Shown in pieces: positions 10,820-21,240 of a DNA stretch of 64,000 nucleotides. The position numbers and the translations under genes were made by a program. Below the pieces are notes generated by a model, which did no database searches, was not told the DNA's origin, and was given only the letters and a program-made list of their open reading frames with translations. This stretch comes from Aquilaria yunnanensis (lineage: Eukaryota > Streptophyta > Magnoliopsida > Malvales > Thymelaeaceae): positions 38,906,501 to 38,970,500 of the forward strand of contig CM077593.1 of NCBI GenBank assembly GCA_039654915.1. Direction: 5' to 3'. Each line of letters begins with the position of its first letter. Position 1 is the first letter of the stretch.

Positions 10820-13607
10820 TGTTAGTGTTGTGCCCAAAAGCCAATCATGAGATGATTGTATTTTTGCACATTGAGTCATGATATTTTATTAAGGCATTAA
10901 TCCAGCAAGTATGTTTGTTGTTTTGTTTCTGCGTAATGTAATAAACATAATTGTAACCCTAGAATAATGATATTCCTAAATGTCCTTGGACTAGTATTAT
11001 CGTGAATGGGTTACAATAATACATAACAACTAACATATGTGGAGACTAATATGAGATATGTAGTCTACATATGGGTACAAGTTGGAGAACTTGTGTACTA
11101 GACCGACCCACCATGATGATGGGTTTCGGGAGCCAAACAGCGCAGCGGAATTTAACCGAAACCCTCCAAGATCCAAGTGAAACGGGGTAAACCGGGTGTT
11201 CAAAAATTTTCATAACTAATTTTTGGTTGAGATCTCTCACTCAACTGTAGAGTCGAATCACAAAACCTGAATAGTTGACGTGTTCAGGCTCTCTATGGTA
11301 TCCACACGAGCCTCTCGGGATCAGCACGCTTCCACCACGTCCCAGCAGATGCGTTTCTCTTGCGCTCGCAGTGCTAGCTTGCGTCCTCCAAGGAATTGCA
11401 AGAGAAGAGTGTGGCTGTCCTTTTGGGAGGCTAGGGCAAGGAGACCTGTGAATTTCTCACTAGAAGTTGTATTTATAGTGAGACTCAACTTCCAGGCCTA
11501 ATAGGTTTCAAAGCCCTAATCCAATTAGGCTTTAATTTCGGGCTTAATAATGGCTCAACTATTGGGCCCATTATTAATACGAAATTATTGTGAAACCAAA
11601 ACCCAAATTATTAGCCCATGCACTCTAATGATCCAAATAGCTCTATGTGTGCGACCCAATAGGCTCTTACCACATTGGCACTGATCATAAATCACATTTA
11701 TGATCATAAGCAATGAGCGGTGTCTAGCAACACATCATTGCTACCCAAGTGACAAGATTGTCGATGATTCGACTAAACCTTTATGATCATCACCGATATA
11801 TGCCATTGTCCCTTTGTCCAAGATATCAAGACTTAGCACGAGACATGGAATGTGTCACTCTCGTATAGCTCAATCTTTGGTTTCTTGATTATCGAGTAGA
11901 CCAACTCAAAACTGATGACATTGATATCGTATATCAACTCATCCGAGCATGGCCATGCATTTTTCTAAGTCTTACTCTGTCAGGGGGCCCGAAAATATCA
12001 CTCCCATTACATAAGAGGGACAAATCCCATCTTGATCATACAAATCCCTCCGCATGATATGTGACATACCCAATGACCTCCTTCAAGTTCACTCAGTTAT
12101 GAGCAACAAAGGAAAGTATCAAAGTATGTGACTCACATGTAGGGAACCTTGATGATTTTAGGTCAAAGGACTACATATACCATGATCACTATGAGAATCA
12201 CTTATGACACTCATATAACGATCCATGTAGTGTTCTCATGGTGGGTCGGTCCAGTACACAAGTTCTCCAACTTGTACCCATATGTAGGCTACATATCTCA
12301 TATTAGTCTCCACATATGCTAGTCATTATGTATTGTTGCAACCCGCTCCACAATAATACTAGACCAGGGATGTTTAAGAATATCAATATTCTAGGGTTAC
12401 AATTATGTTTGTTAAGTTACGCAGAAACAAAACAACAAACATAATTGCTGGATTAATGCCTTAATAAAATATCATGACTCAATGTGCAAAAATACAATCA
12501 TCTCATGATTGGCTTTTGGGCACAACACTAACACATGACAACGCTACATTGATCATTATATAAGTGTCATAAGTGATTCTCATAGTGATCATGGTATATG
12601 TAGTCCTTTGACCTAAGGTCATCAAGGTTCCCTACATGTTAGTCATATACTTTGATACTTCCTTTTGTTGCTCGTAATTGAGTGAACTTGAAGGAAGTCA
12701 ATGGGTATGTCACGTATCATATGGAGGGTTTTGTATGATCAAGATGGGATTTGTCCTTCCTATGTAACAAGAGTGATATCTTCGGGCCCCCTTGATAGAG
12801 TGAAACTTAGAAAATGCATGGCCATGCTCGAATGAGTTGATATATGATATCAATGTCATCAGTTTAAGTTAGTCTACTTGGTAATCAAGAAACCAAAGAT
12901 TGGGCTATATGAGAGTGACACATTCCATGTCTCGTGCTTAGTCTTGATATCTTGGACAAATGTACAATGGCATATATAGGTAATGATCATAAAGTTTTAG
13001 TCGAATCACTGATAATTTTGTCACTTGGGTAGCAATGATGTGTTGCTAGACCCCACTAATTGCTTATAATCATAAACGTGATTCATGTTCATTGCCAACA
13101 TGGTAAGAGCCTATTGGGTTCCATATATAAAGCCTATTTGGATTGTTAGAGTGCATGGGCTAATTATTTGGGTTATGGTTGCATGATAATTTTGTGTTAA
13201 TAATTGGCCCAAAAGTTGAGCCATTATTAAGCCTGAAAATAAAGCCTAATTGGATTAGGGCTTTGAAACCCATTAGGCCTGGAAGTTGAGTCTTAGTATA
13301 AAAGTAGCATATAGTGGGAAATTCACAGCCTTGCCCTAGCCTGCCAAAAAGAGACACCTACACTCTTCTCTTGCTATTCCTTGGAGGACGCAAGCTAGCA
13401 CTATGAGCACAAGAAAAACGCATCTGCTGGGATGTGGTGGAAGCGTGATGATCCCGAGAGGCTCACGTGGATACCATGAAGAGGTTGAACATGTCAACTA
13501 AAATTAGGATTAAAAATTTTCAAGCACCTGGTTTACCCCGGTTCACTTGGATCTTGGAAGGTTTCGGTTAAATTCCACTATGCTTGTTTGGCTCCTGAAA
13601 CCCTGCA
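10820..13607 (+). repeat. Copia-2 5' LTR, split by a nested solo LTR
   Basis: The LTR begins TGTTAGTGTTGTGCCC at 10820 and runs to 11116. It is interrupted by an inverted LTR of its own family (11117-12533) and resumes after the duplicated catga at 12539, running to ..AACCCTGCA at 13607. Removing the insert and one copy of catga leaves about 1.37 kb. The junction with the primer-binding site one base downstream fixes the 3' end and shows that this is a 5' LTR. Confidence 0.93.
11117..12533 (-). mobile_element. Solo Copia LTR, inverted, with catga target duplication
   Basis: The reverse complement of this 1417 bp matches the Copia LTR from end to end: the plus strand starts TGATGGGTTTCGGGAGCC and ends CACAACACTAACA. 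It is flanked by perfect five-base repeats, catga at 11112-11116 and 12534-12538. The host sequence is the Copia-2 5' LTR, which continues correctly on both sides. One LTR flanked by a target duplication and lacking internal sequence is the product of LTR-LTR recombination. Confidence 0.95.
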
Positions 13608-15017
13608 GTGGTATCAGAGCTTCTGGTGAAACCCTAAATCGGGATTAAATGTCTAATCGCATGATATTGTCTGTTCGGTTGCTTTCAGTCATGATTAATT
13701 TGATTGATTCATGATGCATGAAACTGGAACTTGTAATGAATATATGAGATATATGAAGAAATGACACAAATTGGTTAATAAGATTAACCTGAAATTGATT
13801 GGTATGAGTTCCTATACAGATTAGGATTCTTGTAATAGTTGTAAAACCCTAGCTTGGATGGATTAGGGCTGTTTGGGCACCAAAAGTAGAGTTCTTTTGG
13901 TGGCTTGAATGGAGGTGTCTCGGGTGCCTACTTGCTCAAAATAGACCGCTTGCTGACTGGGTAGTGGGACTGTCGTATGCAAAGCACCACATAAATAAAA
14001 ACTAGTTAATGAACGCGCACTAATTGGCATGCATTTTTGTTGAATGAGATTGGACATGTTATGCTGATTGGTGGTTGAAGCATGGTGCGTGGTTATAGCC
14101 CTTGATTGGTTGTACTTGTAAATATAGCCTACGAGTCATGCCTTTTCTTGTTACTCTCATTGTACATTCTCTTCTCACCTTGCTCCCTTCGATTGTAACT
14201 TGAGGTTTCTATTATTGATGTAATGGTACATTATTGGATCGTCCAAGGTGGTATGTCCAAGGAGGTGACAACAAAAGAGCAACCAAGAAAGGAAGGGAAT
14301 GAGCTTGTGAAGAACCTTTTCTTTTCTTAGGCTTTTATGATATTCTCATTGGCTTGAGAATATCGCATAGTTTGGGCTATAACTATGTCATGTTTACTTT
14401 CTTGTTAGCATGAGATGCATGTTTTATATTTATATGTGATGCATGTATAAGACAATCAGAGATAACAAATTAGTGAGATCAAAAGGAAAAATCCCTCAAA
14501 CAAATATTAAGTTATTAAATGTGATGCCTTCCAAATGTTGGCACTTGTCAAGACTTTGATCAACATTGGGTGGGTTTGCCAAAGCAAAGCACCTTTGTTC
14601 ATCTTGGTAAGGAATGATGGGATAATAGTGATATCCAAATTGCTAACTCTAGGTCGGACTTAACTAAGTTATCCTAATAGGATTAGGGACGTAGAGGCAT
14701 AAAGTTGGGCTTAAGTTCATGAGATGAGCTTGGACAAGTGTTGTTCACTCAACTATCCAAGAGTTGCTTGAGATGCAATTGGCAAGGAGTTGCCTATCTA
14801 AATAACTGTAACCTAAGAGCAAAAGCCAAAGCTGACTCAAGTTGTGGTGAAATATGGATCTTGGCCCACTAGAATACCTTATCACCGAGGTGTTCCGAAA
14901 TAATATTGAGGGTTATTATTTTCAGGAAAATAGTACGAGTATCGTTTAATAACAATCCTTATTAAATGAACCAAAATGCATGACTCTTACACTGCATATT
15001 TGTTGTTGTAGATAACC
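13608..15017 (+). other. Copia-2 untranslated leader
   Basis: About 1.4 kb between the primer site and the gag ATG. The second part (from 14071) aligns with window positions 1-945 of Copia-1. No protein-like frame is seen. A long leader of this kind probably holds packaging signals (inference). Confidence 0.8.
13609..13620 (+). other. Copia-2 primer-binding site (initiator Met tRNA)
   Basis: TGGTATCAGAGC, one base after the LTR end. It is complementary to the 3' end of plant initiator methionine tRNA, the standard primer of plant Ty1/copia minus-strand synthesis. Confidence 0.93.
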
Positions 15018-15305
15018 ATGGCACACAACACATCGATACTTTTGTTGTGATCGATCCTTGAGAAGGAAAAACTGAATGGGACCAACTCTTTCAAATGGCA
15101 CCGAAACTTGAGGATAGTCCTCAAGCAAGAGAAAAAGGCTTATGTCCTATAGCAGCCCATTCTGAATGAGCCTGCTGGCACTGCTCCAAGAGCTAAAAAG
15201 GATGCTCACAAGAGGTATTCTGATGATGCTTTGGATGTTACTTGCCTTATGCTTATTATCATGAAATCTGAGCTTCAAAAGCAACATGAAAACATGGGGG
15301 CGTTT
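15018..15305 (+). pseudogene. Copia-2 gag, 5' part (cut by Gypsy-A)
   Basis: Gag start homologous to Copia-1: the ATG at 15018 and a TGA at codon 11 (15048-15050) are shared by both copies. LEKEKLNGT, RNLRIVLKQE and SELQKQHENM are readable across small frame changes, with a stop after VL (tag near 15150). The frame stops at 15305, where Gypsy-A is inserted, and resumes at 26582 (MFDMIEYLKM). Deleting Gypsy-A and one target copy restores the gag alignment with Copia-1, which confirms the insertion point. Confidence 0.85.
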
Positions 15306-16184
15306 TGATGGCCATGGGCCTCATCGTTTAGAGTCATGGTGACTGTTGGAGAGACTTCTAGGAGGAAGAACGCCTGGAGGATGGTGTGCCCAAGGGAGAG
15401 TACCTGAGATGCTCAGAAAAAGTTGGTTAGGAGGCCCCCGGAATGTGTTTCCGGGGGGGGGAGCCTCCGACGCCCAAGTCAGTGGTGGCTGAGAAAAAGC
15501 AGAGCAAATAGCATAAAGGGGCTGAAGAGTCTCGCCTGGTGATTTTCTCAGAGTCTGGGAGTCAGACATTTTGCTAACCAACCTCCTGCCAAGTCTTTAT
15601 TTCCTGGTATTTATAGGAGTGCCTAGCCCGTTCAGATCGCGACACGTGTTCGGTCGGATGTTCCCTGAGTTTTTGGGCGTAGGGGACAGATAGCTGGTAG
15701 CAGGTTGCCTTGAGCCTTGTGCTGAGATGGGCCATGATGTGATTTTGATGGCGTCAGCGTGTCAGAGCGCCTATTGAGGCGGCTTTATGACGTCTGTGAA
15801 AGGATGTGTCAGAGGCTTCCTTAAATGCTTCCTTAAATGCTCCTGCTGTACTCCCGAGGTCCCTGGGCGAGGTCGTCCTTTGGTACGGACGGTGCCTCTT
15901 CGGGAAATACGCCCTCAGTTCGGGGGTACCCAGCTTCAGGGAGTTCCGCCTTTGGGGAGATCATATTCGGCCCGCAATAGCTGGTGCCTCTTTTCCGAAG
16001 GCGATCTGTTTACAACCTCGGGGGGCTAGTAATATCCTCAAGTTTCCTGGCATGCCAGGCTCGGAGCTCTTCGGCTATCTCCCGAGGTGTATGATCCCAC
16101 CTTTTCTCGGGTAGTGCCAGTTTCTTCTGGCCATTCTTGTGGCAGGGAGTTCGGCCAGATAGAGGCGATAGCCTTTGGCTATCA
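15306..16184 (-). repeat. Gypsy-A 3' LTR
   Basis: Nearly identical to 25702-26581. Read on the minus strand it begins TGATAGCCAAAGGCTATCG, a palindromic U3 end, and ends ..CCATCA. The promoter pair (G-box acacgtgt 15642-15649, TATA 15608-15615) and the GC-rich hairpin (15430-15468) are present. Confidence 0.93.
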
Positions 16185-16199
16185 CATGCCCCCCTTTGG
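16185..16199 (-). other. Gypsy-A polypurine tract
   Basis: On the minus strand a run aaaggggggcatg abuts the U3 start. It occupies the position of the plus-strand primer site and agrees with minus-strand orientation for gag-pol. Confidence 0.85.
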
Positions 16200-16281
16200 A
16201 AAGCCGAAGTGAAGACTTTGGTTTTGCATCTCTTTCTGAGGTTGCTCTTGGGAGTCTCTTAGGAAGCTCAACCTGTTCCGA

Positions 16282-16432
16282 GGATGCACCTCTTGCCCAA
16301 AGGGCTGTTCGGCCTTGGCTTGTTCTTTGGTGTCTTCGAGGTGGAGCCTGTGCCGAAGATACACCTCTTGCCCGAAGGTCAAGGGCTGTTTGGCCATAGC
16401 CTGTCTCTTGGTGTCCTCGAGGTAACCTGCTT
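16282..16432 (+). repeat. Two-copy 76 bp repeat upstream of the Gypsy-A aORF promoter
   Basis: The phrase cacctcttgccc occurs at about 16286 and again about 76 bp later. The following sequence (ggctgttYggcc...ctttggtgtcYtcgaggt) is also repeated. Homologous repeats stand upstream of the aORF in Gypsy-E (51053-51210). The location suggests an enhancer or upstream control region (inference). Confidence 0.6.
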
Positions 16433-16646
16433 TTTGTTCTTGCAGGTCTGTGTAACGTCGTGTCTGGTGGCCAAGCGTGTCAGTCTAAGCGACGCGTCCC
16501 AGTTTTTTAGGGATGTCAGAAGACGTGTCCCCAGTTTTGGCGCGGTGGTTGACACGTGGCGCTTTGCCGTTGGAGGAGAGCCGCGTCGGTTACATAGGGC
16601 GCGCCTTTTCAGGTGCAGAGGGCAGTTTCGGTTACCCACCTTTGGC

Positions 16647-16656
16647 CTATAAATAG
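16647..16656 (+). promoter_or_regulatory. TATA box of the Gypsy-A antisense gene
   Basis: cctataaata, about 255 bp upstream of the aORF ATG on the same strand. TATA motifs at matching distance and in similar context (cttcggcc or ccttc before the TATA) precede the aORF in Gypsy-B, -C and -E, so the match is unlikely to be chance. Confidence 0.75.
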
Positions 16657-16906
16657 CCCATTCCATCATAAGTCCCATTTGCATTTACTTCTGCTCTTTC
16701 CTCTGCTTTGCCCTTGTTTTCGTACTTTCTTGCTTTCTGTGGCGGAGCTGCCTTAATCAGAGCTTTTTTCAACCAACTCTCACGACGGCGTCCTCAAATT
16801 TTGGCAAATCTTTTGGTGGGTTTTTGTTTTCCAGAGTGTTTTGACTCCTCTGTTCTTTTGAGTTTTTTCCGGAAACTGTTTTCTTTCCTTTTCCAAACTC
16901 ATTTTC

Positions 16907-19324
16907 ATGTCGAAAATGCCTATCCCTGAGAGCTGGCAGCCTCTTTTAGCCCATCCTTGTTGCACCACCCCCGCAAAATTAGAGAGGTGGAAGAAAAAGT
17001 TCTTTCTTCCCTCTTACGCCGTTACTAGGCTGCCTCGCTCTAGCCATTATGCTTTTTCAAACCATAGCAATGAGATTACCGTTTTTCGAGCCCAGCTGAA
17101 GGCCGGACTTCGGTATCCTCCCCCGAAGATGGTTTGCGAGTTCTGCCAATTTCATGGCATTGCTGTGAACCAGCTTCCCCCGAACTCGTTCTGCTATTTT
17201 AACGCCTACCTTTGCATGTGTGGCGTGTTCGGGATAAAACCCCATTTTATAATCTTCATGCAGTACTACGAGCTCTTTGTGGTCCCGAAGGGTGGCTTCT
17301 ATTTTATGCTACCTCGGGGATCCGGGAGCAAAAAATTCATGTTCACCTTCGCCACCAAGGACAGCTGGCGGGGGTGGCAATAGAAATTCTTCTTCCTGAA
17401 GATGGAGGAGGCCTGGTCGTATGTTCCGACCAAGTGGGCTTAGGGAAGGCTAGATGTGGACGTCGTTGATCCGAGGTTGTTGCTGACTCCAGAGTTGGCT
17501 TCCACTTTCACGGACTTCGACGGTCGCATCCGTGCCGTTTCTGACTGGGATCTCGAGGTCGCGCCGCGCTCTCTGTACCCCTTCCCTATCAACTGGAGGT
17601 TGATGACCGAAGAGGTCCTCCGGGAGTTAAAGGTGGTTAAGGAGCACGAGACCAACCTCGAGATGCCAGCTTCTGCCATCGCCGGGAAGGATTCCTGGTT
17701 GGTCAAGCTTCTTAAGGAGGAAATTTCTTTCAAAATGCTTGTCGAAAGTGAGTTATCTTCTACTCCCTTGTTGTTTTTCCCTCGGACTTACGCTGATGTC
17801 TTTTTTCTTTTTTAGAGATGGGCGACGGGACTGCTGTGTTTTACAAGTCCCTTTTCTCCGGCCAGGTGGAGAAGGGCGATCAGACAAAGAAGGTGGCTTC
17901 CCGAAGGCGGAAGTCGACTGGCGTTGGGCCTTCGGCGAAACGGGCAAAGAAAACTGCCCAGGTTCCTCTGGAGGAAATTTCCGAGGAAGCAGCCGAGGAG
18001 CCTGGTACAGCCGAGGTTCCGGCGTCTGATGCAGCTGCCGAAGTTTCTTCCGCCAACGTCCCTCCCCAGAGCCCTTCTGCGCCGCAGGCCCTTCTAGAGG
18101 CCGTGGCAGAGGCTCTTTCTGCCGAGGAGCGGCGCAAGAGGAAAGGCAAGGCGATTTCGACCGAGGAGTTTGAGGATTCCGAGGACGCTGTGTTCGAAGT
18201 GCCGCCAGGTTTGTTATTTTCAGAACAAGTATGGCTCTTTTTGTTTTTCTGAATTTTCCTTTGTCTCTGACCTGCTTCTCGTTTTTGCCGTGGAGGGGAG
18301 TTACTTACCCCGAACTGGGCGGCCGAACACGTGAAGGCGCGCGCCCTTCGCGACGCCAAAGTCCCGCAAGGAAAGATACCCAAGGAGCCTTTCTGGACCT
18401 TTACGGAGGACATGAACTTGTACTCCGAGGACTGTCCTGAAATGGCAAAGCAAATTTCGAAGGGGGTGCTTACAGAGGCCTCCTTCAAGGCTATTGCGGC
18501 GGCCCATCCGGACAGTGACACCCTTGCCGCAAAAGTCACCGAGCATGATGCTCAGGTATGTTCTTCACACCTTTTTCCCTTCAATTTTTCCTAAGTGCCT
18601 GGCTCTTACTAACCTTGCGTTCATCTCTTTGCAGCTGCTGGGGTACGCCGGCTTTCTCCGAGTTCGGGTAGCCAGGAATTCGGCGTTCCGAACTTCGGCT
18701 TTAGAGACCCTAAAGAAGGCGAAGGAAACGCGCTCGGCATTGATCGCCAAGAACAAGCAGCTGTCGGATGCTGCGAAGAGAGAAGTTGTTGCCCTTCGGG
18801 AGGAGTTCCGGAAGGAAAAGGAAGATCTTGAGAAGAACTCCTCCCTGAAGATTGCTGACCTCGGCGATCAGGTGAAAGGGATGCTCGCTGCCAACCAAGA
18901 CCTTCTCAAAGATAAGTTAGATTCTGACAATCTCATTCGGTCGTTGGTGAGTGAGAAAAAGGCTCTCGAAGCCGAGGTCCAGTCTTTGAAGAAGGAGCCT
19001 GATGCGAAGAAGAGGGTGAAGGCGCTAAAGAAGGAGGTTGCAGAGTTGAAGGACGAGCTCGAGGACCTTGAGGTTGAGAAGGACAAATCCGACCAAATGA
19101 CCAAGGTCGCCTTCCAAGACGGATTCTGCCTTGCTCGGCACCAAGTCCTTGAGAGGTTCCCAGGTCTGGACCTCTCTTTTTTGGAAGCTCTCAACATTCC
19201 CGAGGGGCCTCGGTGGTCCTGGTCCAAGATCGAGCACCTGAAGCTGCCTTCCACAATTCTGGCGCCGAAGGTGGTAGGAAAGGGCACAGAGGCTGCTGGC
19301 TCCCGGGACGCCGAAAACCCTTAG
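16907..19324 (+). pseudogene. Gypsy-A antisense extra gene (aORF), four exons, two stops
   Basis: Accessory protein of unknown function, encoded opposite to gag-pol. Exon 1 (16907-17747) starts MSKMPIPESWQPL and carries the PF04195-like 'putative gypsy type transposon' domain (FHGIAVNQLPPNS, LCMCGVF, KGGFYFMLPRGSGSKK, SWRGWQ). Intron 1 is 17748-17815 (GTGAGT..TTTAG). Exon 2 (17816 to about 18208) is charged and ends near EDAVFEVPPG. Intron 2 runs to about 18297, with an unclear acceptor. Exon 3 ends near 18555 (EPFWTFTEDMNLYSEDCPEM). Intron 3 is GTATGT..TTGCAG, ending 18633. Exon 4 (18634-19324) is a long Lys/Glu-rich coiled coil ending with FQDGFCLARHQ and PRWSWSKIEHLKLP. TAG at 17381 and 17441 replace Gln codons kept in Gypsy-E, so this copy is dead. 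The exon model rests on homologous copies in B, C and E. Confidence 0.85.
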
Positions 19325-19439
19325 GCCTTTTCCTTTTTTCTTCTTCATTTTTGTGTTCCTTCTTCGGGCACTTCTTCTTTGTAAGCCTGATCATTGTAAA
19401 TGAAGATCTTTTTTGGCTAAGTTTTTTTTTTCATTGCCC

Positions 19440-19970
19440 CGAACACATTTGCTCAAGAGACTTCGGAAAACCTGCGATCAAAGAAACTTGACTAAGTGTG
19501 AAAGATCTTTCCCTTGTCCGCGCTTGTTCGCTCAAGAGGCTTTTTGGAAAGTCTGAAAAATTTGACTAAGTCTTTTTGCAGGTTTTTGCATTTCCATTTT
19601 GTCCCGAACACGTTCGCTCGAGGGACTTCGGAAACCCCTTAGTCGAAATTTTTCATTTCCCCTTGTCCCTAGCATGTTCGCTCAAGAGACTTAAGAAACC
19701 TTTTGCGAGATTTTTTGTTTTCCATTTTTCCCGAGCGTGATGGCTCAAGGGACTTCGAAAAACTGTCTCTACTCTTATTTCGGCAAGTACCGCTGAGAGA
19801 TTTTCCCATCTTTCCTGAGCGTGATGGCTCAAGGGACTTCGGAAAACTGTCTCTGCGCTTATTTCGGCGAGTACCGCTGAGAGATTTTCCCATCTTTCCC
19901 GAGCGTGATGGCTCAAGGGACTTTGGAAAGTCATATCTGCGCTTGTGGCGAGCATCTTCACAGAATTCTG
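19440..19970. repeat. Gypsy-A 3' spacer tandem repeat (84 bp units)
   Basis: The phrase gagcgtgatggctcaaggg recurs at 19733, 19817 and 19901, an exact 84 bp period over about 2.8 units. Older, diverged units with the core gctcaagagacttcgg lie at about 19451, 19530, 19616 and 19680. The array sits between the integrase stop and the 3' end of the antisense gene. Gypsy-E has a different array with the same core in the same place. Confidence 0.85.
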
Positions 19971-20053
19971 TACAATTCTGCACTTAAGAAATTTTCTCAA
20001 GGCACTTCTGTACTTAGAATATTTGTCGTACAGTATGATTCATTCGCTCAAGC

Positions 20054-21240
20054 TTAGGCGTAGAATTTTCTCAAGGCATCTGAGTGCCAAGTGTTTTTCA
20101 ATTCTACGCCTTCGGCATCGCCAAGTTTGTACATGCCTTTTCGTACTTCGGCGAGGACCAGATAAGGTCCTTCCCAGTTTGCGCGAAGTACTCCGTGGGA
20201 TGGCCTTCGGGGCACAAAGTCAGCCTTTCGGAGAACGAGGTCCCCTTTTTTTGATTTCTTTTGGCCTAGCTCGCAAATTTATAGCCGCAGCCACTATTTG
20301 CTGGAAAGCTTTTCTTCTCAGCTCAGCTATTTCTCTGTGTTCGCCGACGAGGTCGAGCTTCGTTCTTAGGCCGAGGTCGTTTCCACCTTCATCAAATACT
20401 TGCACCCGTACTGATGGTCTAACTATCTCGATAGGGATGATGGCCTCCGTTCCGAAGACGAGTGAGAAGGGAGTCTCCCCTGTGGCTCTTCGGGGCGTCG
20501 TTCGGTAACTCCATAATACGCTTTGGAGTTCTCCTGGCCATTTCCCTTTTGCTTCCCCCAGTCTCTTCTTCAGGCCATCTTTTATGGTCCTGTTAGATAC
20601 TTCCACCTGCCCGTTGCTTTGGGGGTGAGCTACTGGGACGAAGTGCATCTTTATTCCGAGGTCACTGATAAACTCCTGGAATCCTTTGTCTATGAATTGG
20701 GATCCATTATCAGCCACTAGTACCCTCGGTATGCCGAATCTGCATACTATGTTCTTCCATACAAACTTTTGCACTTCTTTTGCCGAGATAGTTGCTAGGG
20801 GTTCTGCCTCGACCCATTTGGAGAAATAGTCTACTACTACTACGCAGAATTTCACGCCTCCGGGCACTGAGGGGAGGGGCCCAATAAGGTCTATGCCCTA
20901 GACTGCGAAGGGCCAGGGATAGTCAGCCGAAGTTACCATTCCCGAGGGTGCCCTCTGGATGTTCGCCTGTTTCTGGCAACTACCGCATTTTCGGACGAAC
21001 TGCCTTGCATCCCTTCTCAGGGTAGGCCAGAAGTATCCTTGGCGAAGTATCACCGCCGCAAGGGCATCAGTTCCAATATGTGAACCACACATGCCTTCGT
21101 GGACCTCTTCAAGGACCATTTCAGTATCCTCTTCATCCACGCATCTTTGCAGCGGGTTTGCATATCCCTGTCGGTATAATTCTTTGCCAATCAGGAAGAA
21201 TCGGCCGGAGCGTCTTTGCAGTCTTACAGCGTCACCGGGG
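20054..21240 (-). pseudogene. Gypsy-A integrase
   Basis: Integrase inserts element cDNA into the chromosome. Its HHCC zinc finger is readable (HEGMCGSHIGTDALAAV..CGSCQK, near 20960-21110). The core has the first Asp in GIDLI (after TAG in place of Trp at about 20900), the second in LVADNGSQF, and Glu in HPQSNGQVEVSNR. The C-terminal part is readable to the stop at 20054-20056 (LKNTWHS..). The main frame 20220-20867 breaks near 20220, where KKRGPRSPKG* departs from the KQGDLVLRKAEF of Gypsy-E. No chromodomain follows, as expected for a non-chromoviral Tat element. Two or more lesions make it inactive. Confidence 0.9.

Noticed and set aside
17880..18539. 219-codon minus-strand frame across aORF exons 2-3
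   Set aside because: It crosses the aORF intron and mirrors a GC-rich coding exon; the aORF reading is conserved in four elements and this frame is not.
16907..19324. Spliced host gene next to a retrotransposon
   Set aside because: The same four-exon gene occurs in B, C and E at the same place inside element boundaries, so it belongs to the elements.
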